A stretch of 64,000 nt of DNA from Alphaproteobacteria bacterium. Lineage in GTDB: Bacteria; Pseudomonadota; Alphaproteobacteria; UBA7887. The stretch lies in contig JASLYQ010000007.1 of the NCBI GenBank assembly GCA_030739735.1, forward strand, positions 38,538-102,537, written 5' to 3'. The notes under the pieces are model-generated. The model did not search any database, was not told the DNA's origin, and saw nothing but the letters and a program-made list of their open reading frames with translations. Each line of letters begins with the position of its first letter. Positions within the stretch are counted from its first letter, which is position 1. Position numbers and translations under genes: made by a program. Below are positions 45,120 to 55,266 of the stretch, piece after piece.

Positions 45120-48100
45120 GTGATCGGTCCTACCACACGATTGATCTACCACGTTTGCGGCATCGCCCTGGGCCTTGCAGCTGTGGCCTTTGGCTTCGGC
45201 GTTTGGCGTTTGTCGATCGGCCCCGTCTCGTTGGCTATTCTCGCCCCCTATGTCGAGGAATCGCTTAACGCCGACAACCCAAATTTTCGATTCTATTTCG
45301 AGGATCTGGTGCTGTCCTGGCAGGGGTGGGAGCGCATCCTTGACGTGCGCGCCACCGATGTCAGCGCCTATCGTACCGATGCGGCGGCGATGGTCGAGGT
45401 GCCTGAGATGGGCATCGGGATCAGTATTCCCGCCCTGTTTCGGGGTCTGATCGCCCCGACCAAATTGGAGCTGTTCGGGCTCAGTGTGCGCGTGGTGCGG
45501 GGCGCCGACGGTAAGATCGATCTGGGTTTCGCCAACCGTGCTAGCAAACCTGACAAGGCGGTGGGTAATGCCTTGTTCGAGAAATTGCTATTGCCTCTCG
45601 ACCGCGATCTGGCCAGCGGCTATTTGCGCCATATCAGCATCGTCGAGGGTCATCTGTTAGTGCGTGACGAGGGGCTCAATATTGACTGGTCCGCGCCGGT
45701 CAGAGAGTTGCTTCTGGAGCGCCATGAAAACGGAGTGCGCTCCACCGCAACACTATCTTTCGCCGTTGGTGAGGAAGAGATCGAGCTCGATGTCGGAGCG
45801 CAGTATCGGCTCGGCGAATCGCGCTTTGACCTGAGTGTGAAATTCGATCGCCTTGTGCCGGCGGTACTCGCCGCGGTCCATCCCGACCTCGCCAATCTGG
45901 CTGAGATAGAACTACCGCTGTCTGGCCACGTGGATTTCGTCATAGGCGTGGATGGGGAACTTGGCGATATTGTCTTCGATTTTTCTGGTGGCCCGGGGCG
46001 TCTCGCTTTGCCTCTGCCAATTGCGCCCGCGGCTTTCCAGTCGATCGTCGGTTTGCGCACCCGCGGTCAGTTCGACGGTACGTTGAGCTCTCTGGCACTC
46101 GATAGACTGCTAGTCGATTTTGGTGACTCGCATATTAGCATGAACGGGACATTCTCTGGCGATTGGTCGGCGCCCGACACCAAGGCAGAAATACGCTTCT
46201 CCAACATTCCGATCGATAGCATAGACCGCTATTGGCCCGCTTCTGTCGCGGCGAATAGACGCAGCTGGGTGATCGAGAGAATGAGTGTCGGCAGCGTCTC
46301 GGAGATGAGCATAAGTCTCGATCTCGACATGGTGGACTGGTCCGGTGAGAATTTGAGCCCCGATGCGGTGATCGGTCTGTTTCGTATCGTCGATACGGAG
46401 ATTTCCTATATGCCGGACATGCCACCGGTCGCCGGTGTCGAAGGGGTCGGGCGGTTCGACTCGGCGGGTCTGGTGGCCGAGGTGCATGCCGGTTCGGCGG
46501 GACCGCTCGCGGTGCATAGTGCCGACGTTTCGATCGATGCCGAGGACGGCGGAGACAGTGCAGCGGAGATCGATGTCGTCTTTTCTGGTCGTCTGGACGA
46601 TGCCCTGGCGGCCCTCGACCGACCGCTCTTCGGTTATATGCGTGAGATCGGCCTCAGCCCGACCGATATCTCCGGCTCTGTGCAGGGTGAGCTTTCGCTG
46701 GCTCTGCCTTTGTTGGCGGACACGCCGCTTTCCCGCATGACAATTGGTGTCAGCGCGGATCTGTTTGATCTGGCAATCTCGGGAGACGCCCTGGGTGGTT
46801 TTGTTGAGGGCGGCATGCGCGATGGCCAAGCTGCACTGCTGCTCGACAGTGGCGGATTTGACCTCAGTGGGGAGGGCTTGTTGGCCGGCACTCCAGCACA
46901 ATTCTACTGGCGTGAAAATTTCTCACCGCCTCCTGATTCGCTCAAGCGACGCCTCGATGTAGGCGGCAGAATCGATGATGCGGGTCGGGTCCGCGCTGGG
47001 CTCGATAGTGCGGCCATCCACGGTCCGCTTGATGTCGAATTGCGCTTGACCCAGACAGCCGCGGGAGTTTTGGCAGGCGAGCTCGATATAGATGGCGAGG
47101 CGGCCGCGCTGTCCCTGCCCGAGGTGGACTGGCATAAGCCTGCTGGAGCCCAGGCGGAGGCGCGCCTCGCCCTGGAGTGGGAGGAAGGCACTTTGCGCCG
47201 TCTGACCCAGTTTGGCCTGCTTGCCGAGGGGCTGTCCGTTGCCGGCAGTGCTGAGCGCGACGCTGCCGGTGTGTGGATTGTGGGCTTCGATCGGGTGGCC
47301 GCCGGCTTGACCGATATTCGCGGATCGGTGCGGCTCGGGAATGACGGTCACCTGGTCGTTGGCGTCAGCGGCTCCAGCCTCGATCTGCGTTCGCTTCTGG
47401 CTCACCTCCAAGAGGCGCCTGATGCGGCGGGCGTGTTGCCGATTGATTTGAATGCTGCAGTGGACCTGGTGGTGATTGGGGACGAGACTTTCCTGCATCA
47501 GGTCACCGCACAGGCGGATTATGACGGCCGGCGGGTGACCCGGGCCAGCCTCGATTTTACTTTCGGCGAAGCTCGCGATCTGAGCCTGCGGCTGGCTAGT
47601 GCGGCTCCCAACCAGCGCGTGGCGGTGATGACTTCGGCTAATGGTGGGGCCGTGATTGCGGCTCTGGGTCTGACCAGCAACATGGTCGGCGGTGCCATGC
47701 AGGTTGAGGCAGCAATCGACGGCTCTTATGGCGATGCGCCAATCACCGGCACCTTCGAAATCGACGATTTCTACATCGTCGAGGCGCCGGTCCTGGCGCG
47801 TATCCTGAGCATGGTCTCGATCACCGGGGCGCTTGAAATGCTGGGCGGTGACGGCATGCCTTTCGACCGGCTCATTGCGCCATTTTCCTACGACGGCTCA
47901 GTGGTGCACTTCGACGAGGCTCGCGCCTACGGTCTCTCCTTTGGCATCACCATGGAAGGCGATGTTGATCTCGACCAGGACAGCGCGGACCTGAAGGGCA
48001 CCATTGTGCCAGCCTATATGCTCAACACGGTGCTGGGCAATATCCCCGTGATCGGCGATTTGCTGACCGGAGGTGAGGGTAAGGGGGTGTTTGCCGCGAC

Positions 48101-48248
48101 TTACAAGGTCAAAGGCCCATTGGAAAGCCCGCAGGTGACGGTAAATCCGCTTGCCGCGTTGGCTCCGGGGATCTTGCGCGAATTGTTCGGCGGCTTCGTG
48201 CCTAACGAGACCGGCGACACCGGCCCAACCGACAGTAGGACACGCTAA
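45120..48248 (+). CDS. YhdP/AsmA-like envelope protein (DUF3971)
   Basis: A 1042-residue protein anchored by one N-terminal membrane helix (about 8-30) and otherwise periplasmic and beta-rich. It has the DUF3971-type text LSWQGWERILDVRATDV near the start. The AsmA-2-like C-terminal region includes GTFEIDDFYIVEAPVLARILSMVSITGALEML split in two blocks, then MEGDVDLDQDSADLKGTIVPAYMLN and a LGNIPVIGDLLTGGEGKGVFAATYKVKGP-like segment. Related YhdP and TamB proteins move phospholipids between membranes. Length and repeating beta text fit a bridge-like role, which is inference. The start is a GTG at 45120. Confidence 0.88.
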   Translation: MIGPTTRLIYHVCGIALGLAAVAFGFGVWRLSIGPVSLAILAPYVEESLNADNPNFRFYFEDLVLSWQGWERILDVRATDVSAYRTDAAAMVEVPEMGIGISIPALFRGLIAPTKLELFGLSVRVVRGADGKIDLGFANRASKPDKAVGNALFEKLLLPLDRDLASGYLRHISIVEGHLLVRDEGLNIDWSAPVRELLLERHENGVRSTATLSFAVGEEEIELDVGAQYRLGESRFDLSVKFDRLVPAVLAAVHPDLANLAEIELPLSGHVDFVIGVDGELGDIVFDFSGGPGRLALPLPIAPAAFQSIVGLRTRGQFDGTLSSLALDRLLVDFGDSHISMNGTFSGDWSAPDTKAEIRFSNIPIDSIDRYWPASVAANRRSWVIERMSVGSVSEMSISLDLDMVDWSGENLSPDAVIGLFRIVDTEISYMPDMPPVAGVEGVGRFDSAGLVAEVHAGSAGPLAVHSADVSIDAEDGGDSAAEIDVVFSGRLDDALAALDRPLFGYMREIGLSPTDISGSVQGELSLALPLLADTPLSRMTIGVSADLFDLAISGDALGGFVEGGMRDGQAALLLDSGGFDLSGEGLLAGTPAQFYWRENFSPPPDSLKRRLDVGGRIDDAGRVRAGLDSAAIHGPLDVELRLTQTAAGVLAGELDIDGEAAALSLPEVDWHKPAGAQAEARLALEWEEGTLRRLTQFGLLAEGLSVAGSAERDAAGVWIVGFDRVAAGLTDIRGSVRLGNDGHLVVGVSGSSLDLRSLLAHLQEAPDAAGVLPIDLNAAVDLVVIGDETFLHQVTAQADYDGRRVTRASLDFTFGEARDLSLRLASAAPNQRVAVMTSANGGAVIAALGLTSNMVGGAMQVEAAIDGSYGDAPITGTFEIDDFYIVEAPVLARILSMVSITGALEMLGGDGMPFDRLIAPFSYDGSVVHFDEARAYGLSFGITMEGDVDLDQDSADLKGTIVPAYMLNTVLGNIPVIGDLLTGGEGKGVFAATYKVKGPLESPQVTVNPLAALAPGILRELFGGFVPNETGDTGPTDSRTR

Positions 48249-48291
48249 CCGAAGTTTAAGTGTTGACCGAGACGCTGAAAGGCTTAGGGAG

Positions 48292-49545
48292 CTAGCTTGG
48301 CCTGACGAGTGCGTGGCGCTTGCGTCCCGCCGAGAGCTTTATGGCGCCGTCGGCATCGAGGGCCTCGCGCCCGATGTTCTGATCTTCCACCTCTACGCGC
48401 TGGCCGTTGATGCGCCCGCCGCCGCCGCGCAGCAAGCGTCTGGCCTCGCCGTTGGAGGCGCAAAGTCCGGCCAGAGTGAAAAGGCGGAAGGCCGCGATAC
48501 CTTCGTCAAGATCCACACCGGGGACGGTGACTTCTGGCAGGGCCTCGCCGGCGCCGCCGCGCTCGAACGTCTGTGCCGCAGTCGCTGCCGCCGTCTCGGC
48601 CACCGCGCGGCCGTGGCAGAGCCCGGTCGTCTCGTTGGCGAGCACCTTCTTGGCGGCATTGATCTCGGCACCTTCAAGCGCTTCGAGGCGGGCGATCTCG
48701 TCGAGCGGTAAGTCGGTGAAAAGGCGCAGAAAGCGACCGACATCGGCATCCTCGGTATTGCGCCAAAATTGCCAGTAGTCGTAGGGCGAGAGTTTGTCAG
48801 CATTGAGCCACACCGCGCCCGTTGCGGTCTTGCCCATCTTAGCGCCTGCCGCTGTGGTGATCAGCGGTGCCGTAAGGCCGTAGAGCGTTTTGCCATCTAC
48901 GCGTCGGCAGAGTTCGACACCGCCGATGATATTGCCCCACTGGTCCGAGCCACCCATCTGCAAGCGGCAGTCGTAGCGCCGAAACAACTCGACAAAATCG
49001 TAGGCCTGCAACACCATATAGTTGAACTCAAGGAAGCTCAGTGGCTGCGCGCGCTCGAGCCTTAACTTGATAGATTCATAGCCGAGCATGCGGTTGACCG
49101 AAAAGTGGCGACCGTAATCGCGCAGAAAATCTAGGTAAACAAGCGCATCAAGCCAATCGTTATTGTCGACCATGATGGCGTCGCTGGGGCCGTCGCCGAA
49201 CGTCAGGAAGCGGTTGAAGACGCCGCGCAGTACTGCCGCGTTGGCCGCAATATCCTCGCGCGAGAGCAGCTGACGGGTACTGTCCTTGCCTGATGGGTCA
49301 CCGATGCGCGTGGTGCCGCCGCCGATCAGTACGATTGGCTTGTGCCCGGCCTGCTGCAGACGCCGCAGCAGCATAATCTGCAACAGGTTGCCCACATGCA
49401 GGCTGTCGGCGGTGGCATCGAAGCCGATATAGGCGACCATGACCTCCTTGGTGGCGTAGGTATCGAGTGCCTCAAGGTTGGTGCACTGGTGAAAATAGCC
49501 ACGCTCGACGATACTGAGTAGGAAATCGGAGGTGAACTGGGTCAT
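48292..49545 (-). CDS. tyrS: Tyrosyl-tRNA synthetase
   Basis: A 417-residue class I synthetase that charges tRNA-Tyr. It starts [23 protein letters not shown] at 49545; the frame extends further upstream without similarity. The HIGH-type motif reads [10 protein letters not shown]. The substrate pocket has [17 protein letters not shown] and the QAYDF and [11 protein letters not shown] blocks. The KMSKS loop is [12 protein letters not shown]-terminal S4 RNA-binding domain includes [21 protein letters not shown]. It diverges from anmK with 74 bases between starts. Confidence 0.96.
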   Translation of the reverse strand: MTQFTSDFLLSIVERGYFHQCTNLEALDTYATKEVMVAYIGFDATADSLHVGNLLQIMLLRRLQQAGHKPIVLIGGGTTRIGDPSGKDSTRQLLSREDIAANAAVLRGVFNRFLTFGDGPSDAIMVDNNDWLDALVYLDFLRDYGRHFSVNRMLGYESIKLRLERAQPLSFLEFNYMVLQAYDFVELFRRYDCRLQMGGSDQWGNIIGGVELCRRVDGKTLYGLTAPLITTAAGAKMGKTATGAVWLNADKLSPYDYWQFWRNTEDADVGRFLRLFTDLPLDEIARLEALEGAEINAAKKVLANETTGLCHGRAVAETAAATAAQTFERGGAGEALPEVTVPGVDLDEGIAAFRLFTLAGLCASNGEARRLLRGGGGRINGQRVEVEDQNIGREALDADGAIKLSAGRKRHALVRPS

Positions 49546-49619
49546 GAGGGTGCGGGCTGTTGGATAATGCGGAAGGGCAACGTGCTTAGCATAGGGCCGC
49601 GCAGGCGGCAACGCGGCCG

Positions 49620-50663
49620 ATGAAAGCGATTGGCCTGATGAGCGGCACCTCTGCCGACGGCATCGACGCGGCGCTACTGGTCAGCGACGGCGATAGAGTT
49701 GTCGAATGCGGCCCGGCCCTTACACGCCCCTATGAGCCGACGCTCAGAGCGCGGCTCCGCTCTCTCGACGAGAGTGCCGAAGCCGCCCTCACTGACGCCC
49801 ATGGTGAGGCTGTGGCGGCACTGCTCGGCACGACTACGCTCACGGCCGGGGATATCGATGTGATCGGCTTTCACGGCCAAACCCTGTGGCACCGGCCGGA
49901 GCAGGGCCGCACTTGCCAGATTGGTGACGGCGCCCGGCTGGCGGCGACGACCGGCATCGATGTGGTCGATAATCTGCGCGCCGCGGACATGCGTGCCGGA
50001 GGCCAAGGTGCACCGCTGGTACCGGTCTATCATCGCGCCTTGGCAACGGGACTGCCCCGACCGCTTGCCGTGCTCAATATCGGTGGTGTCGCAAACGTTA
50101 CCTGGATTGGCGCCGGCGATGATGCTCTGCTGGGATTCGATACCGGGCCCGGCAACGCCCTGCTTGACGACTGGGCGGAAGCCTATACCGGGTGCCCCTT
50201 CGATGAGGATGGGCGGCTTGCTGCTGCGGGCGAGGTCGATGCCAAGGCGCTGGAAGCGCTGCTCTCCAATTCCTATTTTCGCGCGTTGCCGCCAAAGTCG
50301 CTCGACCGCGACCATTTTGCCGGCAAGCTGGTCGATAAGCTATCGCCAGCCGATGGCGCAGCGACACTGCTTGCCTTTACGGCGTCGTCGGTGGCGCTTG
50401 CGGCTGATCAGTTCCCGGCGCCCGTATCGCGCTGGCTGGTCGGCGGCGGCGGGCGGCACAATGCGGCGCTGATGGCAGCCCTGGCGGAGCGGCTTACGGC
50501 GCCAGTCGATGCGGTCGAGGCGGTGGGCTGGGACGGCGATGCGCTGGAGGCTCACGCCTTCGCCTATCTCGCGCTACGCTCGTTACGAGGCCTGCCGCTG
50601 ACCTATCCCAGTACCACCGGCTGCGCTGCTCCCACCACAGGCGGCGTACTGCATCGCGCCTAG
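49620..50663 (+). CDS. anmK: Anhydro-N-acetylmuramic acid kinase
   Basis: A 347-residue sugar kinase in peptidoglycan recycling that makes MurNAc-6-phosphate from 1,6-anhydro-MurNAc. It has [17 protein letters not shown] at the start, [49 protein letters not shown] and the [15 protein letters not shown] block. The end, [23 protein letters not shown], matches the usual family ending, so the stop at 50663 is trustworthy even though the last 81 bases overlap metZ on the other strand. The window shows no murQ or nagZ. Confidence 0.95.
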   Translation: MKAIGLMSGTSADGIDAALLVSDGDRVVECGPALTRPYEPTLRARLRSLDESAEAALTDAHGEAVAALLGTTTLTAGDIDVIGFHGQTLWHRPEQGRTCQIGDGARLAATTGIDVVDNLRAADMRAGGQGAPLVPVYHRALATGLPRPLAVLNIGGVANVTWIGAGDDALLGFDTGPGNALLDDWAEAYTGCPFDEDGRLAAAGEVDAKALEALLSNSYFRALPPKSLDRDHFAGKLVDKLSPADGAATLLAFTASSVALAADQFPAPVSRWLVGGGGRHNAALMAALAERLTAPVDAVEAVGWDGDALEAHAFAYLALRSLRGLPLTYPSTTGCAAPTTGGVLHRA

Positions 50664-51848
50664 TAGGTCCTTGATCAAATCATCTGTGTCTTCGAGACCG
50701 ACGGAGAGGCGAATCAGGGAATCGGTGAGGCCGATCTGGTCCCGTGCTTCTAGGCTCATGGAGCGATGGGTGCTGCTGGCGGGATGGGTGATCAGGCTTT
50801 TTGTGTCGCCGAGATTGTTGGAGATATCGATCAGCTCAAGGGCGTTGAGCACGGCAAAGGCTTCAGTCTTGCCACCGGCAACCTCGAAGCTCACGATTGT
50901 GCCGCCGCCGCGCATCTGCCGCCGCGCGAGGCCGGCTTGCGAGTGGTCGTCGCGGAAGGGGTAGAGCACGCGTGTAACCGTAGGATGGTCCGCCAAGCTG
51001 TCGGCGATACGCACCGCAGTTCTACATTGTGCCTTGACGCGTAGCGACAGGGTCTCCAAGCCTTTGAGCAGAATCCAGGCGTTGAACGGGCTCAGCGCTG
51101 GTCCCGTATGACGCAGGAAGGGCTGCAGCGTTTCGCGACAGAAGCTCTCGCTGCCCAGAACGGCGCCACCGAGACAGCGGCCTTGGCCGTCGATGTGCTT
51201 GGTGCCGGAATAGACGACGATATCGGCCCCGAGCTTCAACGGGCTTTGCAGCAGCGGCGTCGAGAAGACATTGTCAACGATGACCTTGGCGCCAACAGCA
51301 TGGGCTAGCGCAGACACCGCGGCAATATCGACCAGTGACAGGGTTGGATTGGCCGGGGTCTCGAAAAAGACGCAGGCAGCCGGCTGTGCTAATGCATCGC
51401 GCCATTGGTCGAGGTCCGGGCCGTCAACAAAAACCGTTTCTATGCCGAAGCGCGGCAGCAACTCGTCGAAAATGTAGAAGCAGGAGCCGAACATGGCTCG
51501 CGCTACCACCACCCTGTCACCGCTGCGCAGCTGACACATCAGGGCGGCGAAGACGGCGGCCATGCCGCTGCCCGTCGCGAGACAATCCTCAGCGTCTTCG
51601 AGTAGGGTCATGCGGCGCTCGAACATGCTGAGGGTCGGATTGTTGTAGCGCGAATAGACAAAACCCGGCGCCTCGCCAGCAAAGCGCGCCTCGGCTATCT
51701 CCGCGCGGTCGTATACGAAGCCCGAGTTGAGGAAAAGTGCCTCGCTGGTCTCGCCGTATTCGCTGCGCCGTGTGCCGCCACGCACCAGGCGTGTTGCAGG
51801 GTGCCAGCGGTGCTCGTTATGGGTGGAAGACGGAATCGAACTGGTCAT
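50583..51848 (-). CDS. metZ: O-succinylhomoserine sulfhydrylase
   Basis: A 421-residue PLP enzyme that makes homocysteine from O-succinylhomoserine and sulfide. It has SEYGETSEALFLNSGFVYD, SRYNNPT, ATGSGMAAVFAAL, VDNVFSTPLLQSPL and the PLP-lysine segment YSGTKHIDGQGR. The usual C-terminus ([10 protein letters not shown]) is reached near 50,650. The frame then adds about 22 residues, antisense to the end of anmK, before a stop. The ATG at 51848 follows GGGAG by 7 bases. A SAM-II-like riboswitch lies upstream. Confidence 0.94.
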   Translation of the reverse strand: MTSSIPSSTHNEHRWHPATRLVRGGTRRSEYGETSEALFLNSGFVYDRAEIAEARFAGEAPGFVYSRYNNPTLSMFERRMTLLEDAEDCLATGSGMAAVFAALMCQLRSGDRVVVARAMFGSCFYIFDELLPRFGIETVFVDGPDLDQWRDALAQPAACVFFETPANPTLSLVDIAAVSALAHAVGAKVIVDNVFSTPLLQSPLKLGADIVVYSGTKHIDGQGRCLGGAVLGSESFCRETLQPFLRHTGPALSPFNAWILLKGLETLSLRVKAQCRTAVRIADSLADHPTVTRVLYPFRDDHSQAGLARRQMRGGGTIVSFEVAGGKTEAFAVLNALELIDISNNLGDTKSLITHPASSTHRSMSLEARDQIGLTDSLIRLSVGLEDTDDLIKDLLGAMQYAACGGSSAAGGTGIGQRQAS

Positions 51849-51880
51849 GGCACTGCTCCCGCCAAGTGGACACCATGGGC

Positions 51881-51953
51881 CCACGGGAGCATTCCCCGTG
51901 GCGCTTTAGCATTTTCTCGCGGTGCAAGCTGCCCTCTCAAATCCCGCGGGCCC
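51881..51953 (-). promoter_or_regulatory. SAM-II-type riboswitch (SAM_alpha) with downstream hairpin before metZ
   Basis: On the minus strand the order is CCGCGG, GATTTG, GCTTGC, CACCGCG and AAAATGCTAAAGCGC. The CGCGG and CCGCG arms can pair as P1. The GATTTG, GCTTGC and GCTAAAG stretches agree with the conserved core of the SAM-II aptamer of alphaproteobacterial metA/metZ genes. A 7-bp hairpin (CCACGGG/CCCGTGG, 51881-51901) sits between the aptamer and the metZ ribosome binding site. SAM binding would be expected to lower metZ expression. Confidence 0.8.
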
Positions 51954-52020
51954 GTTTAGGGAGCGGCCAGCTCCGATGCTAGTAAATCACTCGGCAGGTG
52001 GATTTTCAAGTTGGTCTGGC

Positions 52021-52677
52021 TCAGCCTTGGGCCATCTTTTCGGCAACGCGCGCGTCGACATACTCAATGAGGTAATCCGAGATTGTCTCTAAGTGATTGT
52101 TGAAGAAATGATCCGCTCCTTCGATCACGCGATAGTCGACTTCGACGCCCCGCTGGCTCGATAGTTTTTCGATCAGTTTGTGTAGGGCTTCTTCTTCGAT
52201 GATTGTGTCTTGGTCGCCATAGATCACTTGGCCCGAGACCGGACAGGGTGCGAGAAAGGAAAAATCGTACATGTTCGCCGGCGGCGCCACCGTCACGAAG
52301 CCGTCGGCCTCGGGCCGGCGCATGAGCAACTGCATGGCGATCCAGGCGCCGAATGAGAAGCCGCCGATCCAAATTGCCGGTGCATCCGGGTTATAGGAAT
52401 GCAGCCAGTCTAGCGCCGAGGCCGCATCGCTGAGTTCACCCTGGCCCTGATCATATTCGCCTTGGCTGCGGCCGACGCCGCGAAAATTGAAGCGCAAAAC
52501 CGAGAAACCCATGCGCACGAAGGCATGAAACATGGTGTAGACCACCTTGTTGTTCATGCTGCCGCCGTGCTGCGGATGGGGGTGCAGTACGAGCGCGATT
52601 CCGTTGGTGGAGTTGGCCCCGTGATGGTATCGCCCCTCCAGGCGTCCCTCGGGGCCGCTCAAGTTTACTTCCGGCAC
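52021..52677 (-). CDS. Alpha/beta hydrolase (COG2945 type)
   Basis: A 218-residue alpha/beta-fold hydrolase. Text includes ALVLHPHPQHGGSMNNKVVY, RFNFRGVGRSQGEYD, the nucleophile elbow GGFSFGAWIAM with a Ser, and the ending EGADHFFNNHL with the catalytic His. The acid is in the VIYGDQDTII block. The family includes small esterases and dipeptidyl-peptidase-like hydrolases, but the natural substrate is unknown. No signal peptide is visible. It lies between metZ and the cysE-isc operon. Confidence 0.88.
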   Translation of the reverse strand: MPEVNLSGPEGRLEGRYHHGANSTNGIALVLHPHPQHGGSMNNKVVYTMFHAFVRMGFSVLRFNFRGVGRSQGEYDQGQGELSDAASALDWLHSYNPDAPAIWIGGFSFGAWIAMQLLMRRPEADGFVTVAPPANMYDFSFLAPCPVSGQVIYGDQDTIIEEEALHKLIEKLSSQRGVEVDYRVIEGADHFFNNHLETISDYLIEYVDARVAEKMAQG

Positions 52678-52775
52678 ACTAGTTTCTCCGTTCGCCGACC
52701 CAGCGATTGCTGTGACGAATTGGCACAGTAAGTTACTCAGATATTTAGGTTATCACGGTGGTACAGCTCGTTAAA

Positions 52776-52808
52776 AAACTTGACTAACAAGCTCGGATAT
52801 TTTATATG
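52776..52808 (+). promoter_or_regulatory. IscR type-1-like site overlapping a promoter candidate upstream of cysE-iscR-isc
   Basis: The 25-base window 52776-52800 fits the E. coli type-1 IscR motif (ATASYYGACTRWWWYAGTCRRSTAT) at 19 of 25 positions, with CTTGACTAA on the left and CTCGGATAT on the right. TTGACT at 52780-52785 and TATATG at 52803-52808 form a sigma-70-like pair with a 17-base gap. A repressor there would block RNA polymerase. The start codon of cysE is 73 bases beyond the -10. Confidence 0.6.
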
Positions 52809-52881
52809 TCAATCACTAGAGCGCCCGTGCATCATTGTCACACCGTAAAGTGACTGCCTTTATATCACAATGGGTTAGAGC

Positions 52882-53622
52882 ATGTTCAAGAGGCTTCGCG
52901 AGGATATCGCCACAGTAATGGCGCACGATCCGGCAGCGCGCTCGCGCCTTGAGGTCCTGCTTTGTTATTCCGGCGTGCATGCCGTTGCCTGTCACCGCTT
53001 TGGTCATTGGCTGTGGCGGCACGACCTGACGCTGGCCGCGCGCTTCGTTTCGCAGACCGCACGCTTCATCACCGGCATCGAGATTCACCCAGGCGCGGTT
53101 ATTGGCCGTCGCCTGTTCATCGATCACGGCATGGGCGTAGTGATCGGAGGCACGGCGGAGGTCGGTGACGACGTCACCCTGTATCAGGGAGTTACTCTTG
53201 GCGGCACGTCGCTGGAACGCGGCGTCAAGCGGCATCCGACGCTCGCTGATGGCGTCATCATCGGTGCCGGGGCGAGCGTGCTGGGGCCGTTTACGGTCGG
53301 CGAGGGTGCCCGCGTCGGCGCCAATGCCGTAGTCGTGGCCGAGGTGCCGCCGGGTGCCACCGTCGTCGGAATCCCGGCAAAGAAAGTTGGCGGCAAGCGC
53401 CGACCGGTGGGCTCTGAAAAGGATGATTTTCTCGCCTATGGCACGCCCGAAAGTATTCCGGACCCGGTGGCGCGGGCCCTGGACGGTCTGCTTGACGAAG
53501 TCAGTCGCCTGCGGGCGCGTGTCGAAGAGCTTGAGAATGGTGGCGTCGAGGATGACGAAGTCGCAAGCCCGTCGGTCGGCGTGACGCGACGCCGACAGAG
53601 TACCACACCGACAGCGAAATAA
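52882..53622 (+). CDS. cysE: Serine O-acetyltransferase
   Basis: A 246-residue left-handed beta-helix acetyltransferase that makes O-acetylserine for cysteine synthesis. It reads [17 protein letters not shown], then [43 protein letters not shown] (several short hexapeptide blocks). [20 protein letters not shown] follows. The catalytic His is in IDHGMG. A C-terminal tail of about 50 residues is acidic and coiled-coil-like. It stands first in the iscR-isc run, 25 bases before iscR. Confidence 0.95.
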   Translation: MFKRLREDIATVMAHDPAARSRLEVLLCYSGVHAVACHRFGHWLWRHDLTLAARFVSQTARFITGIEIHPGAVIGRRLFIDHGMGVVIGGTAEVGDDVTLYQGVTLGGTSLERGVKRHPTLADGVIIGAGASVLGPFTVGEGARVGANAVVVAEVPPGATVVGIPAKKVGGKRRPVGSEKDDFLAYGTPESIPDPVARALDGLLDEVSRLRARVEELENGGVEDDEVASPSVGVTRRRQSTTPTAK

Positions 53623-53647
53623 ATCACATGTGTAAGGAGTGGGAATT

Positions 53648-54106
53648 GTGCGATTAAGCACCAAGGGGCGGTACGCGGTAACCGCTATGGTCGACTTGGC
53701 ACAAACCAGCATCGGCCAACCCGTGACCCTGGCGGATATTGCCAGACGGCAGGAAATATCTCTGTCTTATCTCGAACAATTGTTCGGCAAGCTGCGCCGC
53801 GGCGATTTAATCGAAAGCGTGCGCGGGCCTGGCGGCGGCTATCTACTGGCGCGACCGACCGAGGATGTCCGCATCGCAGATATCATCAAAGCCGTGGACG
53901 AGCCGGTACGTACGACCCGCTGTGAGCCGGAATCGGCGATTGGCTGCAAAAGTGACGCCAGCCGCTGTCTGACCCACGATCTGTGGGAGGAGTTGGGGCA
54001 TCAAATTAACCTCTACCTCAACTCCGTAACCTTGCGCGACGTGTGCGAGGGGCGAGTGCTTGGCACCAGCGGCATTCACTACGAGGCCACGGCGGCAGCC
54101 GAGTAA
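53648..54106 (+). CDS. iscR: Rrf2-family Fe-S cluster regulator IscR
   Basis: A 152-residue transcription factor that senses [2Fe-2S] cluster supply. The winged helix opens MRLSTKGRYAVTAMVDLA and has ISLSYLEQLFGKLRRGDLIESVRGPGGGY. The cluster-binding loop holds three Cys, in TRCEPESAIGC and SRCLTH, with the following His as fourth ligand. The start is placed at GTG 53648 because AAGGAG lies 8 bases upstream; an in-frame GTG at 53639 is an alternative. It probably represses its own operon. Confidence 0.94.
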   Translation: MRLSTKGRYAVTAMVDLAQTSIGQPVTLADIARRQEISLSYLEQLFGKLRRGDLIESVRGPGGGYLLARPTEDVRIADIIKAVDEPVRTTRCEPESAIGCKSDASRCLTHDLWEELGHQINLYLNSVTLRDVCEGRVLGTSGIHYEATAAAE

Positions 54107-54122
54107 GGATAGTACCGCGACG

Positions 54123-55247
54123 ATGACAGCCACCCCGCCCATCTATTGCGATTACAACGCGACCGCGCCGGTGCGTCCGGCGGCGGCGGCAGCGGTGGTG
54201 GCCGCGCTTGAGGGGCTGGGCAACCCGTCGTCGGTGCACGCACCTGGGCGTGCAGCCTGGGCCGTGGTTGAGAGGGCGCGCTGCGCCGTGACCTCGCTGG
54301 CCGGCGCGGTGAGCGCGGATGTGGTCTTCACAAGTGGTGCAAGTGAAGCCAATAATCTCGCGCTGTGCGGCATAGCAGGCCGCCGGCCTGTGCTGTCGGC
54401 GATCGAGCACGATTCTGTCTTGGCCGCAGCGCCTGATGCCGTGCTCGTGCCTGTCTTGGCTGACGGCCGCATCGATCTCGACGCTTTGGAAGCAGCGCTA
54501 GCGGGCAGTGGGCGTCCGGCGCTGGTCTCGGTCATGGCGGCGAACAATGAGACCGGGGTTATCCAGCCTGTCGCGGCGGTGGTGGCCATCGCGCGCCGTC
54601 ATGGCGCCCTGGTTCATTGCGACGCGGTGCAGGCAGTAGGACGCCTGCCACTGGCATTCGACGCGCTCGACCTCGACCTCATGAGTCTCTCCGCCCATAA
54701 GATCGGTGGGCCAGCAGGTGCCGGTGCGTTGATTTTGCGCCAGGGGCTTGAGCTGCTGCCGCAGATCGTTGGTGGGGGCCAGGAGAAGCGGCGGCGAGCG
54801 GGCACCGAGAACGTGCCGGGTATTGCGGGTTTTGGCGCAGCGGCGGCGGAGGCTGCGGGCGAAGTCGCAAAAATCGACCGCCAGGCCGTGCTGCGCGACC
54901 GTTTCGAGGCGGCCCTCGGCGCGCTCGCGGTGGTCCACGGCACACTGGCACCGCGCCTGGCCAATACGAGCTGCTTGTCCATGCCGGGTGTCGCGGCCGA
55001 GACCCAGGTGATGGCGTTTGATCTCGACGGCATAGCCGTGGGTGCGGGCTCTGCCTGCAGCTCCGGCAAGATCGCCACCAGCCATGTGCTTGCAGCCATG
55101 GGCATTGCGCGTCCCCTTGCGGATGCCGCCATCCGGGTCAGCTTCGGCTGGGCCAGCCGGGATGACGATGTCGACCTTCTGGTCGACGCCTGGAAAACAC
55201 TCCATCGGCGAGTTGCCGGTGAGGCGGCGCAGAAAAGTGCCGCGTAA
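54123..55247 (+). CDS. Cysteine desulfurase (NifS/IscS-like), first of two
   Basis: A 374-residue PLP enzyme. The PLP-lysine is K193 in [12 protein letters not shown], and C312 in [10 protein letters not shown] is the expected persulfide-carrying cysteine. EHDSVL and HCDAVQAVG surround the cofactor. It is shorter and more divergent than the following IscS and lacks that enzyme's longer C-terminal helix. Several alphaproteobacteria with isc loci have such a pair. It starts at ATG 54123, 16 bases after iscR. Whether it serves another sulfur acceptor, such as MnmA, is unknown. Confidence 0.92.
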   Translation: MTATPPIYCDYNATAPVRPAAAAAVVAALEGLGNPSSVHAPGRAAWAVVERARCAVTSLAGAVSADVVFTSGASEANNLALCGIAGRRPVLSAIEHDSVLAAAPDAVLVPVLADGRIDLDALEAALAGSGRPALVSVMAANNETGVIQPVAAVVAIARRHGALVHCDAVQAVGRLPLAFDALDLDLMSLSAHKIGGPAGAGALILRQGLELLPQIVGGGQEKRRRAGTENVPGIAGFGAAAAEAAGEVAKIDRQAVLRDRFEAALGALAVVHGTLAPRLANTSCLSMPGVAAETQVMAFDLDGIAVGAGSACSSGKIATSHVLAAMGIARPLADAAIRVSFGWASRDDDVDLLVDAWKTLHRRVAGEAAQKSAA

Positions 55248-55266
55248 GATGGAGCAAGAGGGGAGA

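Noticed and set aside
52816..53712. 298-codon minus-strand frame over cysE
   Set aside because: It is a shadow of cysE; similar antisense frames over hcrA and iscS were set aside for the same reason.
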